Below, one piece after another: positions 19,138 to 28,296 of a stretch of 64,000 bases of DNA. Position 1 is the first letter of the stretch. Every line of letters begins with the position of its first letter. The DNA is from JALYGY01 sp963800975 (GTDB lineage: Bacteria; Actinomycetota; Rubrobacteria; Rubrobacterales; Rubrobacteraceae), in contig CAWDDB010000006.1 in the NCBI GenBank assembly GCA_963800975.1, positions 139,179-203,178 of the forward strand, given 5' to 3'. The position numbers and the translations under genes are program-made. The notes under the pieces were generated by a model. It was not told the origin of the DNA. It saw only the letters and a list, made by a program, of their open reading frames with translations, and did not search any database.

Positions 19138-19588
19138 ATGGCAGCTTCTGGCTCCCGTCTCGGGAACGGCCGTGCCACTGAGCGAGGTACCGGACGAGGT
19201 CTTCGCCGAGGGGATGGCGGGGGACGGAGGGGCCATCGTGCCGTCGCGAGCGGCGAGGCGCTCGCCCCCGCTTCGGGGACGCTCGTCAAGCTCTTCGAGG
19301 GCGGGCACGCCTTCGGGATAGAGACCGACGAGGGGGTCGAGCTCATCGTCCACGTCGGCCTCGACACCATCGAGCTGAGGGGCGCGGGCTTCGAGAAGCT
19401 GGCCACCGAGGGGGACAGGGTTGAGGCGGGCCAACCCATCGTGCGCTTCGACCTGGAGGAGATCCGAGCCGGAGGCTACGACCCCGTAACCCCCGTGGTC
19501 GTGACGAACGCCAGACGAGCACCCGGTGAGCGGCTTCCAGGCGGGCGAGGTGCAAGCCGGAGACCCCATCTTCGAGGTCGCCACTTGA
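19138..19588 (+). pseudogene. PTS glucose-family EIIA, frameshifted
   Basis: Phosphocarrier domain that receives phosphate from HPr. Pieces in successive frames read LLAPVSGTAVPLSEVPDEVF, then GEALAPASGTLVKLFEGGHA ... ELIVHVGLDTIELRG with the phosphorylated His, then HPVSGFQAGEVQAGDPIFEV. Breaks lie near 19143, 19245-19255 and 19512. The ATG at 19138 directly follows the TAG of the IICB part, so IIA seems to be a separate gene translated right after it. It ends at TGA 19586-19588, overlapping the TTG of the next gene. Confidence 0.78.
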
Positions 19589-20396
19589 AGCGGATCCTCG
19601 ACTGCGGCCCCGCCGACTTCGAAAGGATGGACGGCGCAGCCCTCCTCGAGGCCATCCGGCGCTCCGAGGGCCGTACCATCCTCTGCGAGGTCCTCTGGCC
19701 CGCGGCACCGCTGGTGGACGGCGTCACCAACGCCGAGGTCACGGTCGCCTTCGGCGCGGACCTCGTCCTCCTCAACATGTTCGAAGGCGAGGACCTGGCG
19801 GCCATCAAGGGAGCCCTGGGGCGGCCCGTGGGGGTGAACGTCGAGCCCTCAGAAAGCGTGGCCCCGCACCGGCGGGCGAGCGCCGAGAACCTGCGGCGCG
19901 TGGCCGACGCGGACTTCGTCGTCATCACCGCCAACCCCGACGCCCAGGTAGGCGTTCGGGGAGATGCTCTCCGCCGTCGAGCTGGCGCGACAGACGGTGC
20001 CGGGAGCTCCCGTCTTCGCCGGCAAGATGCACGGCAGCGGTGGGCGGGGCATGATCGGGACGAGCGGGATGTCGCGGCTTGCCGAGGCCTCAGACGCGGT
20101 CCTCGTTCCTGCCCCCGGTACGGTTCCGGGTAGCAGGGAGCCGCTCGTTGCGGAGCTTGCGGACGCCGCACACGCCTCGGGCGCGCTGGTGGTCGCCACG
20201 GTCGGGACCTCGCAGGAGGGATCCGACGCGGAGACCGTCAGGGAGTTGGCCCTCGCCGGCCAAGCGGGCGGGGGCGGATGTTCTGCACCTTGGGGACGCG
20301 GCAATCTCGGGGATCACCGATCCGATGAACGTGCTGGCGGCCTCGGTCGCGATCCGGGGCCGACGCCACGCCTTCCGCCGTATGGCGATGAGATGA
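19585..20396 (+). pseudogene. Conserved PTS-linked TIM-barrel-like protein, frameshifted
   Basis: About 270 residues if repaired. The N-terminal part KRILDCGPADFERMDGAALL ... TILCEVLWPAAPLVDGVTNA ... NMFEGEDLAAIKGALGRPVG, the middle GAPVFAGKMHGSGG ... VPAPGTVPGSREPL and the end GADVLHLGDAAISGITDPMN ... AIRGRRHAFRRMA match a conserved family that often sits beside PTS genes (I recall it as a DUF7916-type, PEP-mutase-like protein; this is from memory). Frame breaks occur near 19951 and 20258, both like one extra base. The TTG start overlaps the EIIA stop. Role unknown; a sugar-phosphate step is plausible from context. Confidence 0.6.
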
Positions 20397-20568
20397 GGGG
20401 GCACGCTGCGGCCCGGCCGCGCCAGTGCGCTCGCTTGTCAGCAGTTCGGCCTAGGTTTCTGACGTTTGGCTAGTGTTCAGGGAGGAGGGTGGGCCGTTCG
20501 GGTTTGTGAGAGGCTATCCTTCAGGGTTGGACACGGGAAGTGCCTAGCGGGAAAGGGAGGTAGGCGTT

Positions 20569-21122
20569 GTGGCGAGGATCGAGGGTGTCGATCCGGGACT
20601 TGCACGAGGACAGGTAAAGGCGGTCTTCGAGGCCCAGATCAAGAAATGGGGTGGCGCCGCTCCTCAATCATCTGTTGTATGCGCGGCGTCCGACCATCTT
20701 CCGAGGCGCGCGGGCTATGTGGACCGGGCTGGATTCCTCCGGTCTCCTCGACGGCCGGCTCGTCGCCCTCGATCAACAGGCGGGTCGCCGCCATAAACGG
20801 CTGCGAGTTCTGACAGGATCTGAACGCTGCCGTGGGCAGCGAACTGGGCGTCTCCGATGAGAAGATACTCGCGCTGGACGAGTACGCCACGAGCCCCCTG
20901 TACGAAGAGCGGGAGCGCGCGGCCCTGGAGTACGCCGACCGCATGACCATAACCGGCCAGGACGTGGACGACGAGCTCTTCTCCCGATTGCGCCGTTTCT
21001 TCGACGAGGACGCCCTGGTCGAGCTCACCGCAACCATCGCCTGGGAGAACTCTTCGAGCAAATTCAATCGCGCCCTGCGCGTACCGTCGCAGCGCCTGTG
21101 GAAAGGCCCGAAGAGCACCTAA
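20569..21122 (+). pseudogene. AhpD/carboxymuconolactone-decarboxylase-like protein with in-frame UGA at the CxxC motif
   Basis: About 180 residues if restored: MARIEGVDPG..., then APLLNHLLYARRPTIFRGAR, then INRRVAAINGCEF-(UGA)-QDLNAAV, then EERERAALEYADRMTI and an AhpD-fold C-terminus. The family's redox motif is CEFC; here the second Cys codon is TGA at 20811-20813. A perfect 7 bp hairpin with GUG loop (20825-20841) starts 11 bases after it. Two upstream frame breaks (near 20653 and 20771) each look like one extra G. So the gene is either a selenoprotein with sequence errors, or a pseudogene. GTG 20569 follows GGGAGG. Confidence 0.65.
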
Positions 21123-21308
21123 GCCAAACGCCAACGGGCTGACCAACCCCGTTTGCGGTTTCATTGTAGGTAACGATCATCCGGTCGTCGGTGACCTGCT
21201 CCCATACGCAATGGAGAAGAATCGGCAATTCTGCGGATGCGCTTCCTCTCGCGCGCTGCCAACAATGAGACAAACATCAGCGTCGGAAGCAACGAGAGAG
21301 GTGCTGCG

Positions 21309-22736
21309 GTGATCGGAGAAATGATCGGGGTGTCGGAAACAACGACGACGAGATCGGTACGGAAGGCGCCGCTCGTGTTGCTCCTCGCGCTAGGGTGGGT
21401 CGCCTTGCTTCTCGCGCTCCCCGGCGGCCCCGCGCACGCGGCGACCACCTTCACGGTAAACGACGCCGGCGACGCTGCGGACATCGATCTCGCCGACGAC
21501 GGGTGCGACTCCGATCCCGCCGCGGGCAACCAGTGCACGTTCAGGGCGGCCATCGAGGAATCGAACGACACCTCGGGAGAGGACGCCATCGACTTCGGCA
21601 TAGGCACCACCCCGACGGTCAAGACCATCTCGCCCGCCTCCGAGCTACCCGAGATAACCGAAGCCCTCACCATCGACGGCTACACCCAGCCCGGGTCGAC
21701 CCCCAACACGCTGGCCACGGGCAACGACGCGGTGCACAAGGTGCAGCTCGACGGGACCAACGCTGGCTCCGGCGCGAACGGGCTGGAGATCTCCGGCCCG
21801 GGCAGCACCGTCAAGGGGCTGGTGATCAGGAGCTTCGAGGGCTACTGCGTCACCATCGCTTCGTCGGGGGCCGCCGGCCACACCATCGAGGGCAATTTCC
21901 TGGGCACCACGGTCAACGGGAGCGGTGCAAGGGGCAACGGCGGCGTGCGGATCGACAACGCGCCGGACAACGTGGTGGGGGGTACACAACCGGGGGCGCG
22001 CAACGTCATCTCGGGCAACGACGGCGAGAGCGGCGTCAGCATCGTCGGCTCGGGGGCCACGGGCAACAGGGTGGAGGGCAACTACGTGGGCACCAGCGCC
22101 GACGGGAGAAGCGATCTTGGCAACGTCCGGGATGGGATAACCATCAACCTAGGCGCGGGCTTCACCACGGTCGGGGGATCGACCCCGGGAGCGGGCAACC
22201 GCATCGCCCACAACGGCGCGGACGGCATCGCGAACTCCGGTAGCGACTCGGCGGGCAACACCATCCTCTGGCAACTCCATCTTCGACAACGCCGAGCTGG
22301 GCATAGACCTCGAGGGCGGGATCGAGGATGCCAGACGGCGTCACCTCGAACGACCCAGACGATCCTGACACCGGCCCCAGCGGCCTCCAGAACTTCCCCG
22401 TCATACTCTCAACCACGAAGAAATCCGGGGCCCCGAAAACCACGATCACGACAATCTCCGGCAGGCTGAACAGCACCCCCTCCCAGGACTTCTTTATCCA
22501 GTGATTCCTCACGGCCGGAGGGACGCCGGCCTCAGAGCACGGCGAGGGAGCGCTGCTGCTCGACGAGGTGCCCGTCTCCACCGACGCCAACGGGGGCGCG
22601 AGGTTCACCTGCGAGAGCACCTCGCCGCTGCTCGCGTCAGCGACCCGCTCCGACGGTGAGCGCGACGGCGACGAACGTGGCGACGGGGGACACCTCGGAG
22701 TTCTCCAGGAACAAGCTGGTCACCACCTTCCCGTGA
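21309..22736 (+). pseudogene. Secreted CSLREA/parallel beta-helix protein, frameshifted
   Basis: A signal peptide (LVLLLALGWVALLLALPGG, ending PAHAA) leads to a CSLREA-like segment (TFTVNDAGDAADIDL ... QCTFRAAIEESND) and then beta-helix coils with repeated GN.I.GN and TVGG-type turns. Breaks lie near 22267, 22333 and 22655, plus a TGA at 22502-22504. Past them the protein continues to VSATATNVATGDTSEFSRNK and stops at 22736. Such proteins are surface or secreted and often Thr/Ser/Asn rich. GTG 21309 with GAGAGAGG upstream is preferred. Ends about 130 bases before the convergent phosphatase gene. Confidence 0.72.
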
Positions 22737-22863
22737 GGTGTTCTGGACCCGCGACGCGAGTAGAGGTGGTCCAGGATCTGGGGCGCGTGGCCCAACGATC
22801 GGTCGAGCCCATACGCGGGGTTGACCAGCTGAATTGCCGACAGGTCGCCCGCGGGAAGCGGGC

Positions 22864-23526
22864 TCAGATCACCCGCAGCTCGAAGCGCGGCCCGTTCTCG
22901 GGCCGGAGGGTAGCGCGGATGCTTGCCACGGAGGCAACCACCGCGTCCGCCTCGTCGAGCTCTTCTTCCCGATGGGTGGTGGCGACGGCGATGGCCCGCA
23001 TGCCGGCGGATCTGGCCGCGGATACGCCAGCGGGAGCGTCCTCGACCACGACGCACGCCTCCGGGCGCACGCCGAGGATCTCGGCGCCCTTGAGGTAGGC
23101 TTCGGGGTGGGGCTTGCCGTTCTCGACGTCGTCCGCGCTCACGAACCGCTCCGGCAGCGGCAGGTCGACGTATTGCAACCTGCGCGTCGCAAGGGCTCGC
23201 GAGCCCGAGGTGACCACGGTCCAGCCGTCGGGTGGGAGCGAGGAGAGCAGCTCGCGGGCGCCTTCGATCTCGCGGACGCCTTCGAGGTCTTCGGTCTCGA
23301 TCCGCTCCAGCTCGCTTGCCTCCGATTCGACGTCGAGGTCGGGGGCGAAGAGGCGGACGATCTCGTTGGACCTGCGCCCGTGGGCGACCTCGAGGACGCG
23401 CCCGGCGTCGAGGCCCCGCCGTTCCGCCCAACCGCGCCAGGTACGAACCACGACCGCCGCCGAGTCCACCAGCACGCCGTCGAGGTCGAAGAGGACCGCG
23501 TCGCACTCGAAGGTTCTCACAGACAC
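22864..23526 (-). CDS. HAD-superfamily phosphatase (subfamily IA)
   Basis: 220 residues. Motif I DLDGVLVDS gives the nucleophile Asp at the N-terminus, motif II is VVTSGSRAL, motif III the Lys in DVENGKPHPEAYL, and motif IV VVVEDAPAGV. The small helical cap and these motifs fit sugar-phosphate phosphatases or beta-phosphoglucomutase-like enzymes. It lies between the beta-helix locus and an AEC carrier gene and ends 29 bases upstream of nothing obviously related; substrate unknown. Confidence 0.88.
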   Translation of the reverse strand: MSVRTFECDAVLFDLDGVLVDSAAVVVRTWRGWAERRGLDAGRVLEVAHGRRSNEIVRLFAPDLDVESEASELERIETEDLEGVREIEGARELLSSLPPDGWTVVTSGSRALATRRLQYVDLPLPERFVSADDVENGKPHPEAYLKGAEILGVRPEACVVVEDAPAGVSAARSAGMRAIAVATTHREEELDEADAVVASVASIRATLRPENGPRFELRVI

Positions 23527-23555
23527 TCACTCCTATCCGTGGCCGGCGGCATACG

Positions 23556-24485
23556 TTACCTCACGCCCAGGAGAACGAGTATCAGGGTGAGGCTGAGCAC
23601 GCTCGCCGCCGTTGAGACTACCACGACGCTGCTCACGAACCGGGGACGGACGTCGAACTCGATCGCGAGTATCGTCACGTTCACGGCCGTCGGCATGCTG
23701 GAGAGCATGATGGCCAGCTTCGTCGAGAGCTCGTCCAGGTTCAGCAGGTACGCGAGGCCGATCGCGAGCGGGACGGAGAGCCCGAGGCGCAGGACCGTCG
23801 CCAGCGCGACTTTGGGTCCTTCGCTTATCCTGCTGGTCTCGGCCAGCTGCAAGCCGAGCACGATCAGGAGCAGCGGCACGGCGGCGTCGCCGATCAGATC
23901 CACGCCTCGGAACAGGTCGTTCGCGAGGCCCTCGCCCTCCGGGTCGAGCCGGATCCCCGCCGCCCAGACGGCCATGGCCGCGAGGACCGCGTAGAGCTGG
24001 GGCATCTTGAGCAGCCGCACGAGCCCTCCTCGCCGGTCGCCGTGGCCCGCCCCGGCGATGTAGATGGCGAGCGTCTGCGCGAGGATGGCCTGCACGACGA
24101 AGAAGAGCACCGCACGGTCGAAGCCTTCCCGGCCGAAGGCAAACTGCGCCGCGGGCAGCCCGTAGTTCCCCGCGTTCATGAACATGACGCAGAGCATCAG
24201 GGCCGCCCGGTCGATGCTGTCGAAACGCAGGATCAGGGCTACGAGCCACGCCACGATCCCGATCAGGACCACGAACAGCGTCATGAAGGCGGTAATGCGC
24301 ACCGTCTCCGCGGCCTCGATCCGGGACTGCGCCAGGACGGAGAAGATCAGGGCCGGGCTCAGCAGATAGAGGCTCAGGCGGTTGACGGAAGTGAGGTCGA
24401 GCTCGAGCCTGCGCTGCAGCAGAAAGCCCGCGGCCACGACCACCAGGATCGGGAGCAGTACCTGCGCGAAGACGGTGAGCGCCAC
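23556..24485 (-). CDS. AEC-family (auxin efflux carrier-like) transporter
   Basis: 309 residues, about ten helices in two five-helix halves. Conserved segments include NRLSLYLLSPALIFSVL, MFMNAGNYGLPAAQFAFG, and the C-terminal MLSSMPTAVNVTILAIEF. Bacterial relatives carry dicarboxylates such as malate. GTG start at 24485; 25 bases separate it from the amidase stop, so it is probably the third gene of the SDR-amidase-carrier operon and may move the acid released by the amidase. Confidence 0.86.
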   Translation of the reverse strand: MALTVFAQVLLPILVVVAAGFLLQRRLELDLTSVNRLSLYLLSPALIFSVLAQSRIEAAETVRITAFMTLFVVLIGIVAWLVALILRFDSIDRAALMLCVMFMNAGNYGLPAAQFAFGREGFDRAVLFFVVQAILAQTLAIYIAGAGHGDRRGGLVRLLKMPQLYAVLAAMAVWAAGIRLDPEGEGLANDLFRGVDLIGDAAVPLLLIVLGLQLAETSRISEGPKVALATVLRLGLSVPLAIGLAYLLNLDELSTKLAIMLSSMPTAVNVTILAIEFDVRPRFVSSVVVVSTAASVLSLTLILVLLGVR

Positions 24486-24510
24486 TAGGATCGCCTGACG
24501 CCGGGCGGGA

Positions 24511-25929
24511 TCACACGACCAGCGGCGGACGGCGCTCGCCGTGGCGCGTGGCCCTCTCGAAAGCGTGGGCGAGCTGCAGGACGCCGAGGTCGTCCCTGTG
24601 CCTGCCCACGATCTGGATGCCGACGGGCAACCCTTGTGGCGTGAAGCCGCATGGCACCGAGGCGGCGGGCAGACCGGCGACCGTCACGTAGTAGCAGGAC
24701 TTCATCCAGTCTATGTAGGTCTCCATCCGCTCCCCGCCGATCTCGGTCACGTAGCGCTGCACCACGTCGAACGGCGGGACCTGGCTCACAGGAGCCACCA
24801 GGAACTCGTAGGACTGCATGAAGGCGCGCAAGCGATGGTAGATCTCCGTCCGCCCGAGCTCTGCACGTCCGATCCGCGGCCCGCTCAGGCCCGCCCCCTC
24901 CTCGATGTTCCAGACCACTGTGTCTTTCATCTGGTCCCTGTGATCCTCGAGCAGCTCACCGAAGGAAAGCTCGTAGCGCCACGCCCTGAGCACCTTGAAG
25001 ACCTCGTCAGCGCCCGCGAAGTCCGGCTGGGCGTCCTCCACCACGCAGCCAAGGGATTCGAAGACGTGACGCTGGTCTTCCAGGACCGCTGTTACGCGGG
25101 CATCGACCGGCAGGCCGCCGAGGTCCCGGCTCCAGGCTACCCTCACGCCGCCGAGATCTCGTTCGAGGGGACGCAGGAACTGCGCTCCCGTCTCCGAGAT
25201 GGAGAGAGGGTCGTGGTCGTCCGGGCCCGCGATCGCGCCAAGCACGAGCGCCGCGTCCTCGACCGTGCGGGCCATCGGACCGTCCACCGTGAGGGAGAGC
25301 CAGGACGTGGGATCCGGCCAGCTGGGGACCCTGCCCGGCGAGGGCCTGAAGCCCACCACGTTGCAGAAGCCAGCCGGGTTGCGCAGGGAGCCGCCCATGT
25401 CGCTGCCGTCGGCGATGGGCACCATCCCGCACGCCAGCGCCGCGGCCGCGCCGCCGCTGCTCCCGCCGCACGTCTTCGTGGTGTCGTAGGGGTTGAGGGT
25501 TTCGCCGAAGACCGCGTTGAACGTCTGCGAGCCGGCGCCGAACTCGGGCGTGTTGGTCTTGCCGACCGAGACGGCCCCGGCCTCCCTTAGCCGCTGTACG
25601 ATCAGGGCGTCGTGGTCGGGGACGAAGTTATCGTAGATGGGGGAGCCGAACGTGGTCCGAACGCCCTCCGTCGGGAAGAGGTCCTTGTGCGCAACCGGGA
25701 GCCCGGCCAGGGGCCCGACCTCCTCGCCGCGCGCGAGTGCCTCGTCGGTCGCGCCCGCCCGCTCAAGGGCACGCTCCGCGGTAAGGGTGACGATGGCGTT
25801 GACCTCCGGGTTGACGCGTTCGATCTGCGCCAGGTGCGCCTCCATCACCTCCTGGGCCGAGAGCTCCCTCGCGCGCACGAGATGGACCATCGCGGTGGCG
25901 CTCAGGAAGCAAATCTCTTGTGCTGGCAT
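24511..25929 (-). CDS. Amidase-signature-family amidase
   Basis: 472 residues. The Ser-cisSer-Lys catalytic triad can be placed: Lys in LPVAHKDLFPTEG, cis-Ser in the Gly/Ser-rich TCGGSSGGAAAALACG, and the nucleophilic Ser in GSDMGGSLRNPAGFC. It is a stand-alone amide hydrolase rather than GatA, since no gatB or gatC is near. ATG at 25929 lies seven bases after the SDR stop, so co-transcribed. Substrate unknown. Confidence 0.9.
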   Translation of the reverse strand: MPAQEICFLSATAMVHLVRARELSAQEVMEAHLAQIERVNPEVNAIVTLTAERALERAGATDEALARGEEVGPLAGLPVAHKDLFPTEGVRTTFGSPIYDNFVPDHDALIVQRLREAGAVSVGKTNTPEFGAGSQTFNAVFGETLNPYDTTKTCGGSSGGAAAALACGMVPIADGSDMGGSLRNPAGFCNVVGFRPSPGRVPSWPDPTSWLSLTVDGPMARTVEDAALVLGAIAGPDDHDPLSISETGAQFLRPLERDLGGVRVAWSRDLGGLPVDARVTAVLEDQRHVFESLGCVVEDAQPDFAGADEVFKVLRAWRYELSFGELLEDHRDQMKDTVVWNIEEGAGLSGPRIGRAELGRTEIYHRLRAFMQSYEFLVAPVSQVPPFDVVQRYVTEIGGERMETYIDWMKSCYYVTVAGLPAASVPCGFTPQGLPVGIQIVGRHRDDLGVLQLAHAFERATRHGERRPPLVV

Positions 25930-25936
25930 CGTTCTG

Positions 25937-26737
25937 CTACGGGCTTCGTTCGTCGAGGTCTTTGATCATGTCCTGCATCATCTGCAGGTTGCCTGCGCTG
26001 AGACCCCCGTCGACGGTGAGCACTGCTCCGGAGATCCAGGCCGCCTCGTCCGACGACAGGAAGAGGGCGGCTCCGGCCACGTCCTCCGGTTCGCCGATGC
26101 GGCCGAGCGGGTACCACTTTGCGACGCGATCGAAGACGGCGGGATCTTTCCGGCTGCGCTCCTCCCAGGCCGCCGTACGCAGCGTGCCGGGGGCTATGGC
26201 GTTTGCTCGTATGCCGTACGGTCCGTAACGCACGGCCAGGCTCCTCGTCAGGCTGAGGATTCCGGCCTTGGCCGCGCTGTAGGCCTCGTTGCCGTAGTAG
26301 GCGAGGGCGTTCACCGAGGCGATGCTGAGGATTACCCCAGACTTCTTCTCCGTCATGTCCGCAAGCACGGCCTGCGAGCAGAGGAAGGCCCCCTTCAGCG
26401 TGATGTCTACGTCCTGATCCCAGACCTCCTCGCTCGTACCGAGGAAGTCGGCGTCGGTGGCTTTCGCCGCGTTGTTGATCAAAATGTCCGCAGGTCCGAA
26501 CGCTTCCCTCGCCGCCGCGACCATCGCCTTGACGTCGTCCGCGTTGGTCACGTCCGCGGTTTGTGCCAGGGACGTGCCGCCCGCCCCGGATATCTCGTCT
26601 GCGACCGTGCTCGCGCGATCTCCCTCCACGTCCGCGACCACGACGGCCGCGCCCTCCGCGGCGAAGCGGTGCGCCAGCAGTCGTCCGAGTCCCGAGCCGC
26701 TCCCCGTTATGATGGTCACCCTGTCTTCGAAACGCAC
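25937..26737 (-). CDS. Short-chain dehydrogenase/reductase
   Basis: 266 residues, classical SDR: TGSGSGLGRLLAHRF cofactor loop, ADVEGD acidic residue suggesting NAD preference, NNAAKA, catalytic Ser in SIASVNA and YSAAK. GTG 26737 with GGGAGG six bases upstream. First gene of the SDR-amidase-AEC operon, divergent from the unknown gene at 26883. Confidence 0.9.
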   Translation of the reverse strand: MRFEDRVTIITGSGSGLGRLLAHRFAAEGAAVVVADVEGDRASTVADEISGAGGTSLAQTADVTNADDVKAMVAAAREAFGPADILINNAAKATDADFLGTSEEVWDQDVDITLKGAFLCSQAVLADMTEKKSGVILSIASVNALAYYGNEAYSAAKAGILSLTRSLAVRYGPYGIRANAIAPGTLRTAAWEERSRKDPAVFDRVAKWYPLGRIGEPEDVAGAALFLSSDEAAWISGAVLTVDGGLSAGNLQMMQDMIKDLDERSP

Positions 26738-26847
26738 CTTCGCCTCCCGCGATCGTGGTTTGCGTCGGCTTCACCGCTTACGCAACCAGAGACATGATAG
26801 AGCGGTTGCCCTCCATTGGTTCAAGGGTAGGATGCCAGTTCCATGGC

Positions 26848-26876
26848 TTGATCGCACGCCTCCTGACGTTTAGTCT
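26848..26876 (+). promoter_or_regulatory. Promoter for a leaderless message
   Basis: TTGATC at 26848-26853 and TAGTCT at 26871-26876 with exactly 17 bases between. The -10 ends six bases before the ATG at 26883, so transcription should begin at or next to the start codon. No ribosome-binding site is present, consistent with leaderless translation. Confidence 0.6.
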
Positions 26877-26882
26877 GGGTTC

Positions 26883-28106
26883 ATGGAGACCTCGATGTTC
26901 GCGTTCGCCACCGACCTCCACGACGAGGGGCTCCACACGGTTCTCGACAACGTCCAGGACCGGGCGGGGGTGAACGGGTTGACGATGGCAGTCGCCTACC
27001 ACGACGCACGGGACCTCTTTCCCCACAACCCGGTCCGCAAAGTGCGCTACCTGGAAGGCGGTGCCGTCTTCTTCCCCCCGGACAAAGCTCGTTACGAAGG
27101 GTTGCGGCTCCAGCCGCGCGTCAGCGAGCTTGCCCGGTCGGAGGATATTCTCGGCGACCTTTGCGAGGCCGCCGGAGATCGGGGCATGCGCGTGAACGCG
27201 TGGGCGGTATTCCTGCACAACGATCGGCTCGGTTTCGAGCATCCCGAGTGCGCGACGCAGAACGCCTTCGGAGACCGTTATCTCACGGACCTCTGCCCCT
27301 CGAACCCTGACGTGCGAGCGTACGCACGCGCCCTCGCCTCGGACATCGCCCGCTACGAGGTCTCGGCCGTCCTCGCGGAGTCGCTCCACTTCCACGGTCT
27401 CGGGCACGGGTACCATCACGAGCGGTACTTCGAGGAACTCGGCACCATCGGGACCTACCTGCTGGGCCTGTGCTTCTGTGTTCATTGCCTCCAAGCGGCC
27501 AACCACGCCGGGGTGGACGCCGAGCTGGTTCACCGCACGGTCCGAGACGAGCTGCAGCACCGCTTCTCGGCCGGAGGTGAGGACCAACTCGGAGAGCTGA
27601 CGCGAGACGCCCTCGAGCCCATCGGAGGCCAAGAGTTGCTCGGGTACCTCGAAGCAAGAGCACAAACGGTCACGTCTCTGGCGGATGAGGTGTCGGTTGC
27701 GGTGGGTGAGGATACGAGCATCATCTTCCTCGACCTCTCCGGCGCGGAGAAGGGCTTCGCGACGGGGCATCCCGAAGGCGCGGCGACGCCCACGATCGGG
27801 TGGCAGGCGGGCATCGACGTTGCCGTCCTGTCGGATACGTGCGACGTCGTTGAGGTGACCGGATACGCCGCCGATCCCGAGCGGCTGAACTTCGATCTCG
27901 ACGCTTACCAGGCCCCGATCCCGGACTCCTCGCGGGTCGGGCTCTTGCTGCGTCCCATGCCTCCGGATTGCCGGTCGGCCGACAACCTGGCCGCCAAAGT
28001 CGCCCTTGCGCGGGAGAGGGGGCTCAGTCGCGTCGACTTCTACCACTACGGCTTCTGCCGACTGCACGCTCTGGACTGGATTCGGCGGTCGCTCGCCACC
28101 GCCTGA
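26883..28106 (+). CDS. Protein of unknown function, possible TIM barrel
   Basis: 407 residues, soluble, no signal peptide. I do not recognise it securely. The start FAFATDLHDEGLHTVLDNVQ with VNGLTMAVAYHDARDL, the central FLHNDRLGFEHPECATQNAFGD and ESLHFHG, and a late DTCDVVEVTGYAAD look like successive beta-strand/active-site loops of a (beta/alpha)8 glycosidase-like fold. CFCVHC could bind metal. It is transcribed alone from a leaderless-type promoter, divergent from an SDR operon and upstream of a sugar porter, which fits carbohydrate metabolism only loosely. Confidence 0.6.
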   Translation: METSMFAFATDLHDEGLHTVLDNVQDRAGVNGLTMAVAYHDARDLFPHNPVRKVRYLEGGAVFFPPDKARYEGLRLQPRVSELARSEDILGDLCEAAGDRGMRVNAWAVFLHNDRLGFEHPECATQNAFGDRYLTDLCPSNPDVRAYARALASDIARYEVSAVLAESLHFHGLGHGYHHERYFEELGTIGTYLLGLCFCVHCLQAANHAGVDAELVHRTVRDELQHRFSAGGEDQLGELTRDALEPIGGQELLGYLEARAQTVTSLADEVSVAVGEDTSIIFLDLSGAEKGFATGHPEGAATPTIGWQAGIDVAVLSDTCDVVEVTGYAADPERLNFDLDAYQAPIPDSSRVGLLLRPMPPDCRSADNLAAKVALARERGLSRVDFYHYGFCRLHALDWIRRSLATA

Positions 28107-28145
28107 CCCGAGTCGGGCGGTGCGTGTTGGGGTGGATACGGATTG

Positions 28146-28174
28146 TTGCGCCTGCGAAAACGGGGCCTTACTAT
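28146..28174 (+). promoter_or_regulatory. Probable promoter of the sugar-porter gene
   Basis: TTGCGC (28146-28151), 17-base spacer, TACTAT (28169-28174). The start codon is about 120 bases further on, implying an untranslated leader in which I see no clear structure. Confidence 0.4.
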
Positions 28175-28296
28175 TCGGACTGAATTGGCTGCGGGGACGG
28201 GGGATCTGTGAGGAAGTCGGCCAACATTACCGGGATGGAACCGCACAGCCGGATTGCTCCTTGGATTCTGGATGGAGCTTCGATCTGGACCGGTAG

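Noticed and set aside
17881..19584. Minus-strand frame of 567 codons over the PTS locus
   Set aside because: Antisense shadow; the plus strand carries unmistakable NagE-like blocks even though the frame is broken.
22502..22504. In-frame UGA in the beta-helix gene as selenocysteine
   Set aside because: It is at a non-redox position in a structural protein, with no obvious hairpin role, in a frameshift-rich stretch.
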